Assembly (NCBI GenBank): GCA_900541985.1
Contig: UQLX01000040.1
Location: 1-20,701, forward strand
From: an uncultured Blautia sp.
GTDB lineage: Bacteria; Bacillota; Clostridia; Lachnospirales; Lachnospiraceae
DNA: 20,701 bases
Direction: 5' to 3'
Shown here: positions 7,528 to 15,061 of the stretch, in pieces
How positions within the stretch are numbered: the stretch's first letter is position 1
Layout of the letters: each line of letters starts with the position of its first letter
Position numbers and translations under genes: made by a program
The notes under the pieces: model-generated
Told to the model about the DNA's origin: nothing
The model's database searches: none
Seen by the model: the letters and a program-made list of their open reading frames with translations, nothing else

Positions 7528-8264
7528 ATCACAATGATGTTTTTACATTCTTTATAATCTTTCGGACATTGATCAGTGATGACTTCTGCCTCTTTAAATG
7601 GACGGAAAGTCACGGAGCTGATCTGTCCGAATTTGGATCCGTCCCCCAGCACATAGGCCGTTCGGCAGTGTTCCATAGCCGTTCTTTTTACCAAAGCTTC
7701 ATTTGTATCCGGAGTCGTAAATCCTTCCTGCCGGGTGATGCCGTTTGTACCAAAAAAGCCTTTGGTAAAATGATACATCTGCAGCATCTGCATTGCCTGG
7801 CTTCCTACCACAGCCTCTGTAGAGCCCTTCAGTTCTCCGCCCAGAAGGCTTACATGAATTCCCTTCTGCGCAAGGATCCTTGCATGGGAAACTGCATTGG
7901 TCACAAAGGAAGCCTTTGTATATTCCAGATAATCCAGCATGAAGCCGGTAGTCGTACCTGCATCCAGAAATACAAAATCTGCGGAACGAATGAGTCCGGC
8001 TGCATATCTGGCGATTTTTTTCTTTTCTTCTGTATTCAGATCGGATTTCTGCTCCACGGTAGGTTCATAGGCAGACACCACGTTCTCCAGAGATACCGCG
8101 CCTCCAAAAACCCTGGTCAGCTTTCCCATTTTATCCAGCGCCGTAATATCTCTTCGTACGGTTGATTCCGATGTATCCAAAAGCTCTTTCAGCTCTGTGA
8201 CAGTGACACTTTTTTTCTCTGCCAAAAGCCTGAGAATGATCTCATATCTCTGTTCTGTCAGCAT
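7524..8264 (-). CDS. DeoR-family repressor of the fructose operon
   Basis: A 246-residue DeoR/GlpR-type regulator. The N-terminal helix-turn-helix (KSVTVTELKELLDTSESTVRRDITALDKMGKLTRVFGGA) is followed by a sugar-phosphate-sensing domain with DAGTTTGFM and GTNGITRQEGFTT. I took the ATG at 8264, preceded by AGAGGAG, rather than the upstream in-frame start at 8315, because the family begins MLTEQRYEIIL. It is the last gene of the fructose operon, after HPr, rather than the more common first position. By family it should repress the operon until fructose 1-phosphate accumulates. Candidate operators lie around 10267-10372. Confidence 0.9.
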   Translation of the reverse strand: MLTEQRYEIILRLLAEKKSVTVTELKELLDTSESTVRRDITALDKMGKLTRVFGGAVSLENVVSAYEPTVEQKSDLNTEEKKKIARYAAGLIRSADFVFLDAGTTTGFMLDYLEYTKASFVTNAVSHARILAQKGIHVSLLGGELKGSTEAVVGSQAMQMLQMYHFTKGFFGTNGITRQEGFTTPDTNEALVKRTAMEHCRTAYVLGDGSKFGQISSVTFRPFKEAEVITDQCPKDYKECKNIIVI

Positions 8265-8291
8265 CTTATTCTCCTCTTTCTGTTTATATAC

Positions 8292-8353
8292 AAAGAAACC
8301 GCTGCATGGCATCACCGGCCTGAGCCGTCATGTTCCCATACAACAGTTTCTTT
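8292..8353 (-). terminator. Inverted repeat between HPr and the DeoR gene
   Basis: AAAGAAAC (8292-8299) pairs with GTTTCTTT (8346-8353), with further imperfect pairing inside (CATGGC... with ...GTCATG). It lies between the HPr stop and the DeoR start. It could be a partial terminator that lowers DeoR expression, or an mRNA-stabilising hairpin. It lacks a clean U-tract, so the call is weak. Confidence 0.35.
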
Positions 8354-8381
8354 ATGATTTATTTTCTTTTGTATAAAAGGA

Positions 8382-8596
8382 TCAGAGAGTTTCCTGCATA
8401 AATTTGCTTACTGCTTCGCAGGCTGCTGCCTCATCCTCACCTTCAAAGGTAAAGGTCACTTCATGGCCTTTTTTACGCCAAGACCCATAAGTGCAAGAAG
8501 CTTACGGCAGTCTACTGATTTGCCTTCTTTTTCAAGGGTCACTGAAGACTGAAAACCTTTTACCAGTTTCACAAGCTCTCCTGCCGGACGTGCATG
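8382..8596 (-). pseudogene. HPr-like phosphocarrier, 5' end lost and frameshifted
   Basis: Reading from His at 8594-8596 gives HARPAGELVKLVKGFQSSVTLEKEGKSVDCRK and continues LLALMGLGVKK, clearly HPr from its active-site histidine (H15) onward. The first dozen or so residues and the ribosome binding site are missing because the sequence is joined directly to the EIIC part of fruA. A run of six T on the plus strand (8469-8474) should be seven; restoring one base gives GHEVTFTFEGEDEAAACEAV and on to the normal end MQETL. The position matching regulatory Ser46 is lysine, so HPr kinase could not modify this protein. An intact version would be a fructose-dedicated HPr. Both lesions may be sequence errors. 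Confidence 0.75.
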
Positions 8597-9318
8597 CCAG
8601 TCCCATAAAAAGGATTCCCACTACCGGATAGATCAGAACCGGGGCAATCTTTTCCAGAGCTTCCGGAAGCTTATCGCAGATTTTGCGAAGTCCAAGGATC
8701 AGATAGCCTGCCAGAAAGCCTGCCAGAAGTGCTCCAAGGAAGCCGGATTTTCCATTTGCCGCGATCATGCCTCCCACAAGACCAACCGCCAGTGCCGGTC
8801 TGTCACCGATGGCCATTGCAATGAAACCAGACAGGACAGGAAGCATGAAACCAAAGGCTGTGCCGCCAATATTTTTCAGGACAGCCGCCACTGGGGTAAT
8901 GGTACCGAAATTTGATCTCTGGTCAGCAGGAAGAGCATTCAAATCAACGAAAAGACCATCGATCAGGGAAGCAATAGCGATCAGGATTCCGCCTCCCACA
9001 ACAAGAGGAAGCATGTGGGAAACACCGTTCATAAGCTGGGTATATATCTTATGGCCGGCACTGCCGCCTGCCTTTGCGCCTGAAGAAGTATTCTGGGAGC
9101 CTGCCGCAGCATGATAAACAGGAGCATCTCCTGCAATGGCTCTCTCCACCAGTTTATCGGCTTTGCTGATACCGTCAGAAATCTGACATTCGATCAGTTT
9201 TTTGCCGTCGAAACGATCCATGGGAACCTGTGCATCTGCCGCGACAATAATGCAGTCTGCTTCCCGGAGCTGCAGTCAGTGATACACTTCTTCTGTCAAG
9301 CAGATCTGTGATTCTCAT
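8594..9318 (-). pseudogene. fruA: PTS fructose permease (EIIABC), two internal deletions
   Basis: The gene starts in an ATGA overlap with fruK and reads MRITDLLDRRSVSLTAAPGS, the normal start of a fructose EIIA. Around 9255-9265 it jumps, out of frame, into the end of EIIB (ADCIIVAADAQVPMDRFDGKKLIECQISDGISKA). EIIC follows with several membrane segments (MLPLVVGGGILIAIASLIDGLF to IYPVVGILFMGLA). Near 8596 it jumps into HPr. Missing by family comparison are most of EIIA with its phosphohistidine, the EIIB half with its phosphocysteine, and the second half of EIIC. As written the gene cannot phosphorylate or transport fructose. Both joints show short homology. Either decay or a chimeric assembly could explain it. 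Confidence 0.8.
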
Positions 9319-10247
9319 AACACTTTCTCCTCCTTCATTTCCTGCGCTACCTGACGGTAGACTGCTTCGATTTCCTTACCTGTTGCCAGATTTTCCGAAA
9401 AGGCACTTGCACTTCCTGCCGCGATTCCCATATAAAAAGCATGCCGGTAATCCTTTTTTTCCATCCAGCCTGCCATAAAGCCTGCCACCATGGAATCCCC
9501 GGCACCTACACCGTTTACCAGTGTTCCTTTTGGAACCGGCTTCTGGTACACCTGACCGTCCGCTGCGATCAGAACAGCGCCTTCTCCGGCCATGGAAACC
9601 AGAACATTTTTCGCTCCCATTTCCTGAAGCTTCTTACCATAAGGAACCACATCCTCTCTGGTGTTCAGTTCCACTCCAAAGATCTCACCCAGTTCATGAT
9701 TGTTTGGTTTTACAAGGAAGGGATTGTATTTCAGCACCTTCACCAGCAGGTCTCTGGTTGCATCTACAACAGTGGTCACATCTCTTTCTTTCAGCCGGTC
9801 CATGATTCTCTCATACATATCGTCAGGCATGGACGACGGAATACTCCCTGCAAGAAAAAGGACATCTCCTTTTTGAAGCTGATCCAGCTTTTCCATCAGT
9901 TCTTCTACCTTGTCCGGACTGATTTCCGGTCCGGCACCATTGATCTCTGTTCCATCGATGGATCTCAGTTTTACATTGATTCTGGAAATTCCGTTTTCCA
10001 CAGAAATAAAGTCGGAATCCACTCCCATTTCCTGCAGTCTGCGGATGATCTCGTCTCCTGTGAAACCGGCAGTAAAACCAAGGGCTGTGTTTCGGATTCC
10101 CAGGTTCATAAGAACGGTAGAAACATTGATTCCCTTGCCTCCGGGAAGGATTTTTTCTGCGCTTGTCCGGTTGGTCAGTCCCAGTCTGAAATCCTCCACA
10201 TCCACAATGTAGTCCAGAGATGGGTTAAAGGTTACTGTACAGATCAT
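9315..10247 (-). CDS. fruK: 1-phosphofructokinase
   Basis: A 310-residue PfkB-family kinase converting fructose 1-phosphate and ATP to fructose 1,6-bisphosphate in the cytoplasm. The family signatures are present: PGGKGINVSTVL near residue 36 and VNGVGAGDSMVAGFMAGW near 245 with the catalytic Asp of GAGD. The start ICTVTFNPSLDYIVDV is typical of FruK. The ATG at 10247 has a strong GGGAGGAG site; the longer open frame to 10337 runs through the promoter and is not used. Its stop overlaps the fruA start as ATGA. As first gene of the operon it lies behind a near-consensus promoter with DeoR-like repeats. The kinase looks intact although the permease it serves is broken in this sequence. Confidence 0.95.
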   Translation of the reverse strand: MICTVTFNPSLDYIVDVEDFRLGLTNRTSAEKILPGGKGINVSTVLMNLGIRNTALGFTAGFTGDEIIRRLQEMGVDSDFISVENGISRINVKLRSIDGTEINGAGPEISPDKVEELMEKLDQLQKGDVLFLAGSIPSSMPDDMYERIMDRLKERDVTTVVDATRDLLVKVLKYNPFLVKPNNHELGEIFGVELNTREDVVPYGKKLQEMGAKNVLVSMAGEGAVLIAADGQVYQKPVPKGTLVNGVGAGDSMVAGFMAGWMEKKDYRHAFYMGIAAGSASAFSENLATGKEIEAVYRQVAQEMKEEKVL

Positions 10248-10266
10248 CTTTTCTCCTCCCTCTATA

Positions 10267-10372
10267 CTGACTTTAATTGTTTTTGACCATTTTCTTTTGT
10301 ATGCGCTTATTATATTCCCAAATTCAATCAAAGTCAACCAAACTATTTCACAAAATTCTTGACTGATTTTGA
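10267..10372. promoter_or_regulatory. Repeated motif around the fruK promoter, candidate DeoR operators
   Basis: A TGACT-containing motif occurs three times: CTGACTTTAATTGT on the plus strand (10267-10280), TTGACTTTGATTGA on the minus strand (10324-10337, covering the -35) and TTGACTGATTTTGA on the plus strand (10359-10372). Copies in opposite orientation on both sides of the start point would suit repression by looping, as known for DeoR-family proteins. The repeats are seen; the binding protein is inferred. Confidence 0.45.
10309..10337 (-). promoter_or_regulatory. Promoter of the fructose operon
   Basis: Minus-strand -35 TTGACT (10332-10337), a 17-bp spacer and a perfect -10 TATAAT (10309-10314). 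The start point would fall about 55 bp before the fruK ATG. No terminator is visible between the stop of the MoxR-type gene (10398) and this promoter, so read-through from the operon upstream is possible. Confidence 0.8.
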
Positions 10373-10397
10373 TGGAATTTGCACAATTTCTCCCATC

Positions 10398-11897
10398 TTA
10401 TAACTCCTGTATCCTTCTGCGAAGCTCTCTGTCTCTGTCTTCAAAAAGCAGTTCCTTATTATATCTTATATAGCGCTCGCACTCATAAGTTTCCAGAAAT
10501 CGCACACAGTAAAAATCCGTATTGATCCCGGATACAAACATCACCATTTCCTGGCTGTTGTAAAAACCTGCTTCCATAAAGTCAAAGGCATATTCCAGTG
10601 TACGCTCCGCTGTTTCGCAGTCCTGTTCCCAGGCATCTCTGTCTTTTTCAAAAACGTCTCTGACTGCATCAAATCTTTCCTCTTCCGGAATCTGAGTTTC
10701 TCTTTTTAAAATTTTTTCATAACTTCGCAAAAGTCCCGCAGCCTTTCTCACGAAAAGCTCCTCTTTTCGTTCCAGAAGCCCCTGGGCTTTTTTCTTTTCC
10801 ATGGTATTAAGAAGTTCATCTGTATAGTCTCCCAGCCGGAAAAGCAAGGGTTCTTCTGTCTGGTCCTGCCTCAGCCTTTTCAGGACTGTAAACACTTTTT
10901 TCAGAACCAGTTCACCCTGAACTGCCTCTCTGATCTTCTGGCGCATACCGGAAAAGATCAGATTGACCACACTTAGTCTCTCATCAAAAGGCGCATGAGA
11001 AACTTTTTTTACCATTCCTTCGGAGCTTTTTCCTTCCAAAATCTCGGAAATATGATAATCCTGCTGATATTTTTGATAAAGTTCATAATAATCTGCAAAT
11101 TCTCCGGCAATCCGGTCATGCTGAATATACTGGATCACCAGATTTCTGTTGATCTCTTTTCCGATTTTTTCACATACTTCCATCATTCTGGACAGATCCT
11201 CCCATCCTCTGGGTGTTGCAAACTGCTTTCCGTCAATGGTGGTTTCCATCTGATAAAAACATGAATTACGAAGCTCCAGATAAGCAAGGATCGCCGGATG
11301 AAAGTTCTCCTGGCAGGCATACTTCCGCCATGCCTGATAGTCCGGTTCCACCAGGATCTTCTTCACACGATCCAGGGTGACCACGTCAAATTCTCTTACA
11401 GATTTGTTATATTCCGGTGGATTTCCTGCTGCTGCGATCACCCATCCCTCCGGGATCCTGTGATTTCCAAAGGTTTTATTCTGCAGGAACTGCAGCATTG
11501 CCGGGGCAAGTGTTTCCGATACGCAGTTGATCTCATCAATAAAAAGGATTCCTTCGCTGAGGCCGGTTTCCTTCATACGGTCATAAATACTTGCCACAAT
11601 CTCACTCATGGTATATTCTGTGGCAGAATACGATCTGCCTCCATATTCTTTTTTGGAAATATAAGGAAGCCCGATGGCGCTCTGTCTGGTGTGATGCGTG
11701 ATGGTATAAGATACAAGCGCCACCTGACACTCGCGGGCTGCCTGCTCCATGATCTGGGTCTTTCCGATCCCCGGAGCCCCAAGGATCAGAATCGGTCTCT
11801 GTCTCACTGTGGGGATCTCATATTCCCCGTATTCATTTTTTAAAAGGTATGCCCGGACAGTATCCACAACCTCCTGTTTTGCCTGTCTGATATTCAT
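10398..11897 (-). CDS. MoxR-type AAA+ ATPase
   Basis: A 499-residue protein with an N-terminal AAA+ module. It has Walker A GAPGIGKT (40-47), Walker B ILFIDE (117-122), sensor 1 AAGNP (156-160) and a sensor-2-like TPRGWEDL (about 228-235). The C-terminal 200 residues are charged and helical and I do not recognise a domain there. MoxR ATPases act with VWA-domain proteins in chaperone-like remodelling or metal insertion, and the gene directly upstream encodes one. The start has a CAGGAGA site; the gap to the upstream VWA gene is 26 bp. It is the last gene of a three-gene operon. The substrate is unknown. Confidence 0.88.
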   Translation of the reverse strand: MNIRQAKQEVVDTVRAYLLKNEYGEYEIPTVRQRPILILGAPGIGKTQIMEQAARECQVALVSYTITHHTRQSAIGLPYISKKEYGGRSYSATEYTMSEIVASIYDRMKETGLSEGILFIDEINCVSETLAPAMLQFLQNKTFGNHRIPEGWVIAAAGNPPEYNKSVREFDVVTLDRVKKILVEPDYQAWRKYACQENFHPAILAYLELRNSCFYQMETTIDGKQFATPRGWEDLSRMMEVCEKIGKEINRNLVIQYIQHDRIAGEFADYYELYQKYQQDYHISEILEGKSSEGMVKKVSHAPFDERLSVVNLIFSGMRQKIREAVQGELVLKKVFTVLKRLRQDQTEEPLLFRLGDYTDELLNTMEKKKAQGLLERKEELFVRKAAGLLRSYEKILKRETQIPEEERFDAVRDVFEKDRDAWEQDCETAERTLEYAFDFMEAGFYNSQEMVMFVSGINTDFYCVRFLETYECERYIRYNKELLFEDRDRELRRRIQEL

Positions 11898-11923
11898 AAT
11901 TTTTCTCCTGTTTCTTTTCTTTT

Positions 11924-13291
11924 TTATTCAGAAACACTCGGGTGTTCCTGCTGTATTTCCTGTATCAGATCTTCTTCTCCAAGGATCAGTTTCATGGCCC
12001 AGGGAGGCACATCCACATCCCTGTAGTCCTCTTTCATAAATACAAAAACCGTGTCATAAGGCGGCATCCTCCCGGGAAATATTCCATAGCCGTCTGTGAA
12101 ATAAAGAAGCCCCCGAAGCTTTTGAAACGCACCTTTTTTGATCAGCTGCTCCACATATTGAAAGGCCGGACGAAAGTCCGTTCCTCCAAAGCCTTTTATG
12201 GTAAAATCCTGAAGATACTGCTCCATTTCCTCCTGATCATGGATCACAACATCCTCCCGGACCCGGTCATCACACTGAATAATATGCACCTGAATTTTTC
12301 GGAAAAAGCTTTCGGATCCGGAAAGCACACAATAGGTTTCCTCCAGAAATTTCTGTATCAGCTCCCCTTTGCATGACATGGAAGTGTCCACTACGATCAC
12401 AAAATCTTCGATCTTTCGGGTTTCTTTTGTTTCCAGAGGCTCGATCAGAGGCAGATTTCCGTAATGTTCCATTCCATAATGATAATAAATATAATCAAAG
12501 GTATCCATGTCCACCTGCATCTCTTCTTTCAGCACCGAAAAACGCCGGAGAAATTCCCGATAATCATATCGTTTTCTGTTCTGTGCCCGAAGCTGTTCCA
12601 TAAGCATCGGTGCCTCTCTGGAAGCTTCTTTGGACATCAGCTCCATTTCTGTCTGAAGCTTTTTCCGTTTATCCTCCCAATGTTTTTTCGGGCTTGCCAT
12701 CCCGCTTTTTTCTTCTGTATTTTTCCAGAAATGATGATCGTCTTTACGAAATTCCTGAATCAGTCTTTCTGTTTCTTCCTCCGGCAGCGTTTCCAGAATC
12801 CTGTAAATACGCTCTGCGGTCAGGATCCCATACTGTGCCTTCCACTTCCGGTAAATTTCTCTTCGGAAGCTTCCCGGCCGGATATAGACCGGTTTCGCAT
12901 AAAGATCATCGATCATGTTTTCCACTGCAATATCAGAAGCCAGATCCCAGAGTTTCCGGTTCCTGTCCTTACGCCCCCATAAATGGCAGAAAAGACAGTG
13001 CAAAAGCTGATGGAGATACAAACGATTCAGCAGGATCTTCTGATTCATAAATACAGGAATCAGCCAGGTCGGAGAAACAAAAAGCTGTTTTCCGTCTGTT
13101 CCAATTACAGAAGTCTCTTCTGATAAAACAGGCCGCAGTTCACTGAGAGGGCTGCACAGAAAATGCATGGAGATTCCCAGTTCATTTCTCGAGTTTTTCA
13201 GGATCTCCTGACAGATATCCAGAATCTCCTCTTCCTTTTTTCTTTGTTCATGTACAAAATTCCCGTATTTATCTCGGTATTTTTTCTCCAT
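11924..13291 (-). CDS. DUF2201-like putative metallopeptidase with VWA domain
   Basis: A 455-residue protein. The N-terminal part resembles DUF2201 putative metallopeptidases: LHQLLHCLFCHLWGR puts histidines at 94, 98 and 103, but the usual catalytic Glu after the first His is Gln95. WDLASDIAVENMI follows, as in the family. A charged, helical middle (about 190-270) leads to a C-terminal VWA-like domain with the metal-site pattern DTSMS (about 299-303), GFGGTDF and YFTDGYG. The VWA part should bind a divalent ion and partner with the MoxR ATPase encoded next. It is 17 bp downstream of the LRR gene. The Gln substitution suggests a binding rather than cleaving role, if the alignment holds. Confidence 0.82.
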   Translation of the reverse strand: MEKKYRDKYGNFVHEQRKKEEEILDICQEILKNSRNELGISMHFLCSPLSELRPVLSEETSVIGTDGKQLFVSPTWLIPVFMNQKILLNRLYLHQLLHCLFCHLWGRKDRNRKLWDLASDIAVENMIDDLYAKPVYIRPGSFRREIYRKWKAQYGILTAERIYRILETLPEEETERLIQEFRKDDHHFWKNTEEKSGMASPKKHWEDKRKKLQTEMELMSKEASREAPMLMEQLRAQNRKRYDYREFLRRFSVLKEEMQVDMDTFDYIYYHYGMEHYGNLPLIEPLETKETRKIEDFVIVVDTSMSCKGELIQKFLEETYCVLSGSESFFRKIQVHIIQCDDRVREDVVIHDQEEMEQYLQDFTIKGFGGTDFRPAFQYVEQLIKKGAFQKLRGLLYFTDGYGIFPGRMPPYDTVFVFMKEDYRDVDVPPWAMKLILGEEDLIQEIQQEHPSVSE

Positions 13292-13308
13292 ATCTGTCCT
13301 TTCTTTTT

Positions 13309-14280
13309 CTACAGTTCAAAGCTTCGTCTCTTCTTTTTGCCCAGACTTCCCAGCCTCTCCATCAAGATTCCCGTCCACTGAGGATTCTCCTGTCTCTGGG
13401 CTGTTTCCAGCAGTTTTTCTATGGTTTCACGATCCGGTTGAAGCAGCTCCAGAAGTCTTTCCAGCAGCTGGTATTCTTTCTCCCGGCCCAGAAGCTCTGC
13501 CGCGTGTACACTGTGTTCTCTCAGATAAACAAGGTATTTTTCCTGTGCTTTTTCAGTAAGCCTCAACGGAAACAGTACTCTTCCAAGCGCCAGCCGCAGC
13601 ACCACCTGTTCCTTCTCCCAGGCAATGGCATAAGGAAAGATCTCATCATATTCCCCCGTATTTAATACCCGGTTCTGAAAGCAGTTCCGATACCGGATCC
13701 CGCTTCCATGTACATGGTTTTCCAGAATACGGGCAGGTGTATTTTCTACTCCCTCCTCAAAAAATTCCGGAAACCAGAAGCAGCCCTTCTGTTCCTTTTC
13801 TTCAATTTTTACACAAAGAGTTTCCGGAAGCTCTGTAAGGATTTCCCGGAGGCAGGAACGGTCGTTTTCTCCAAGCCTGACAGTCAGTTCACTTACCTGA
13901 TGACAGCCGGTAAGGGCTCCTGCCCCCAGGTCACGGAGAACGCCTCCAAAAGAAAGCTTTTTCAGATTCCGGCAGTTATAAAAAGCGTATCTCCCTGTTT
14001 TTTCTATACTTTGCGGAAGGATCAGCTCTTCCAGATCTGGTCCTGCGATTTCAGGAAGTTTATCCACACTTTCAACGGTTTTTCCCTCCTCTGTACACAG
14101 ATTACCTCTGCGCAACGCCTCCTCCAGTTCTTTTGGATCCATCCGGTCAGAAAACACATAATCCCCAAGCTCAGTTACTGTCTCCCCCATAAGGCGTTCC
14201 GGGATTTCTACAATGCTGTCATAGCCAAAGACTCTGCTGATCTTTCTCCCATTTTTTGTTCTTTCACACAAATACTGCAT
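13309..14280 (-). CDS. BspA-type leucine-rich-repeat protein
   Basis: A 323-residue protein without signal peptide or membrane segment, so cytoplasmic. Its first half holds two to three BspA-like (LRR_5) repeats, seen as LEELILPQSIEKTGRYAFYNCRN, LKKLSFGGVLRDLGAGALTGC and an N-terminal IPERLMGETVTELGDYVF. The second half is charged and helical (LVYLREHSVHAAELLGREKEYQLLERLLELL), ends in a basic KKKRRS tail and matches nothing I know. I chose the ATG at 14280, 8 bp after GGAAAGG; a TTG two codons upstream lies too close to that site. It is the first gene of an operon with VWA and MoxR proteins and may supply target recognition; that is inference. Confidence 0.75.
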   Translation of the reverse strand: MQYLCERTKNGRKISRVFGYDSIVEIPERLMGETVTELGDYVFSDRMDPKELEEALRRGNLCTEEGKTVESVDKLPEIAGPDLEELILPQSIEKTGRYAFYNCRNLKKLSFGGVLRDLGAGALTGCHQVSELTVRLGENDRSCLREILTELPETLCVKIEEKEQKGCFWFPEFFEEGVENTPARILENHVHGSGIRYRNCFQNRVLNTGEYDEIFPYAIAWEKEQVVLRLALGRVLFPLRLTEKAQEKYLVYLREHSVHAAELLGREKEYQLLERLLELLQPDRETIEKLLETAQRQENPQWTGILMERLGSLGKKKRRSFEL

Positions 14281-14341
14281 TTTCAATACCTTTCCACAGG
14301 TTTTCTCTAAAACAGATCACCTGATTTTTGTCCTGAAATCA

Positions 14342-14370
14342 ATCCTACCATCCGGGACTTTTTCCGTCAA
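14342..14370 (-). promoter_or_regulatory. Promoter of the LRR-VWA-MoxR operon
   Basis: Minus-strand -35 TTGACG (14365-14370), a 17-bp spacer and -10 TAGGAT (14342-14347). The start point would be about 55 bp before the ATG at 14280. It is back-to-back with the acetyltransferase promoter in a 167-bp divergent region. Confidence 0.6.
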
Positions 14371-14386
14371 GATTCCATTTCCAAAC

Positions 14387-14415
14387 TTGTGTACTGCCCC
14401 AAAATGCCCTATAAT
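14387..14415 (+). promoter_or_regulatory. Promoter of the GNAT acetyltransferase gene
   Basis: Plus-strand -35 TTGTGT (14387-14392), a 17-bp spacer and a perfect -10 TATAAT (14410-14415), followed by an AGGAGG site before the ATG at 14448. Confidence 0.7.
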
Positions 14416-14447
14416 TAAGATTAACCTTTTTACAGGAGGAAAAACAT

Positions 14448-15005
14448 ATGATTATCAGCCCAAAAGAATTTAAACTCAAAGACGGACGAATCGCTCAGCT
14501 TAGAAGCCCTGAAGAAAAGGATGCCCAGGGAATGCTGGATTACCTTTCTCTTTCCACAGAAGAAACCGAATTTCTCCTGCGCTATCCGGAGGAATGCGAC
14601 AGTTATACCCCTCAGGAGGAAGCACAGTTTTTTGAACAGGTAAATGCTTCCGATCATGAAGTCATGCTTGTATGTCTGGCAGACGGAAAAGTTGTCGGAA
14701 ACTGTCAGATATCGTGGAATACCCGCATAAAAACCCGGCATCGAGCCAATGTAGCCATTGCCGTTTTAAAGGAATTCTGGAATCAGGGTATCGGAACAAG
14801 AATGTTCCAGGAAATGATTCAGATTGCAGAAAAAAATCCTGATCTTCTACAGATTGAATTAGAATTTATTGAAGGCAACAGCCGCGCCCGCGCCCTGTAC
14901 GAAAAGATGGGATTTCGGATCACCGGAATAAAACCCAATGCCATACGGCTGAAAGACGGAACCCTCCTTCATGAGTACTCCATGATCCGAGAGATCAGAC
15001 GATAA
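14448..15005 (+). CDS. GNAT-family N-acetyltransferase
   Basis: A 185-residue single-domain GNAT. The acetyl-CoA pyrophosphate loop is visible as VLKEFWNQGIGTRMFQEM (NQGIGT, 112-117), followed by IELEFIEGNSRARALYEKMGFRITG, the classic C-terminal part of the fold. Such proteins often acetylate ribosomal-protein N-termini, aminoglycosides or small amines; the sequence does not say which. It has its own promoter and an AGGAGG site, and ends just before a bidirectional terminator shared with the convergent GTPase gene. It looks like a single-gene unit. Confidence 0.92.
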   Translation: MIISPKEFKLKDGRIAQLRSPEEKDAQGMLDYLSLSTEETEFLLRYPEECDSYTPQEEAQFFEQVNASDHEVMLVCLADGKVVGNCQISWNTRIKTRHRANVAIAVLKEFWNQGIGTRMFQEMIQIAEKNPDLLQIELEFIEGNSRARALYEKMGFRITGIKPNAIRLKDGTLLHEYSMIREIRR

Positions 15006-15014
15006 ATTTTCCCC

Positions 15015-15055
15015 AAAAGAAATGCAGAGCACTATTTCAGCCCTGCATTTCTTTT
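15015..15055. terminator. Bidirectional intrinsic terminator
   Basis: A perfect 13-bp stem, AAAAGAAATGCAG (15015-15027) with CTGCATTTCTTTT (15043-15055), closes a 15-base loop. A-rich and T-rich ends flank it, so it can stop transcription both ways. It lies 10 bp after the acetyltransferase stop and 7 bp after the stop of the convergent GTPase gene. Confidence 0.9.
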
Positions 15056-15061
15056 GTTCTG

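Noticed and set aside
9441..10286. A 281-codon open frame antisense to fruK
   Set aside because: fruK carries both PfkB signatures; the antisense product has none.
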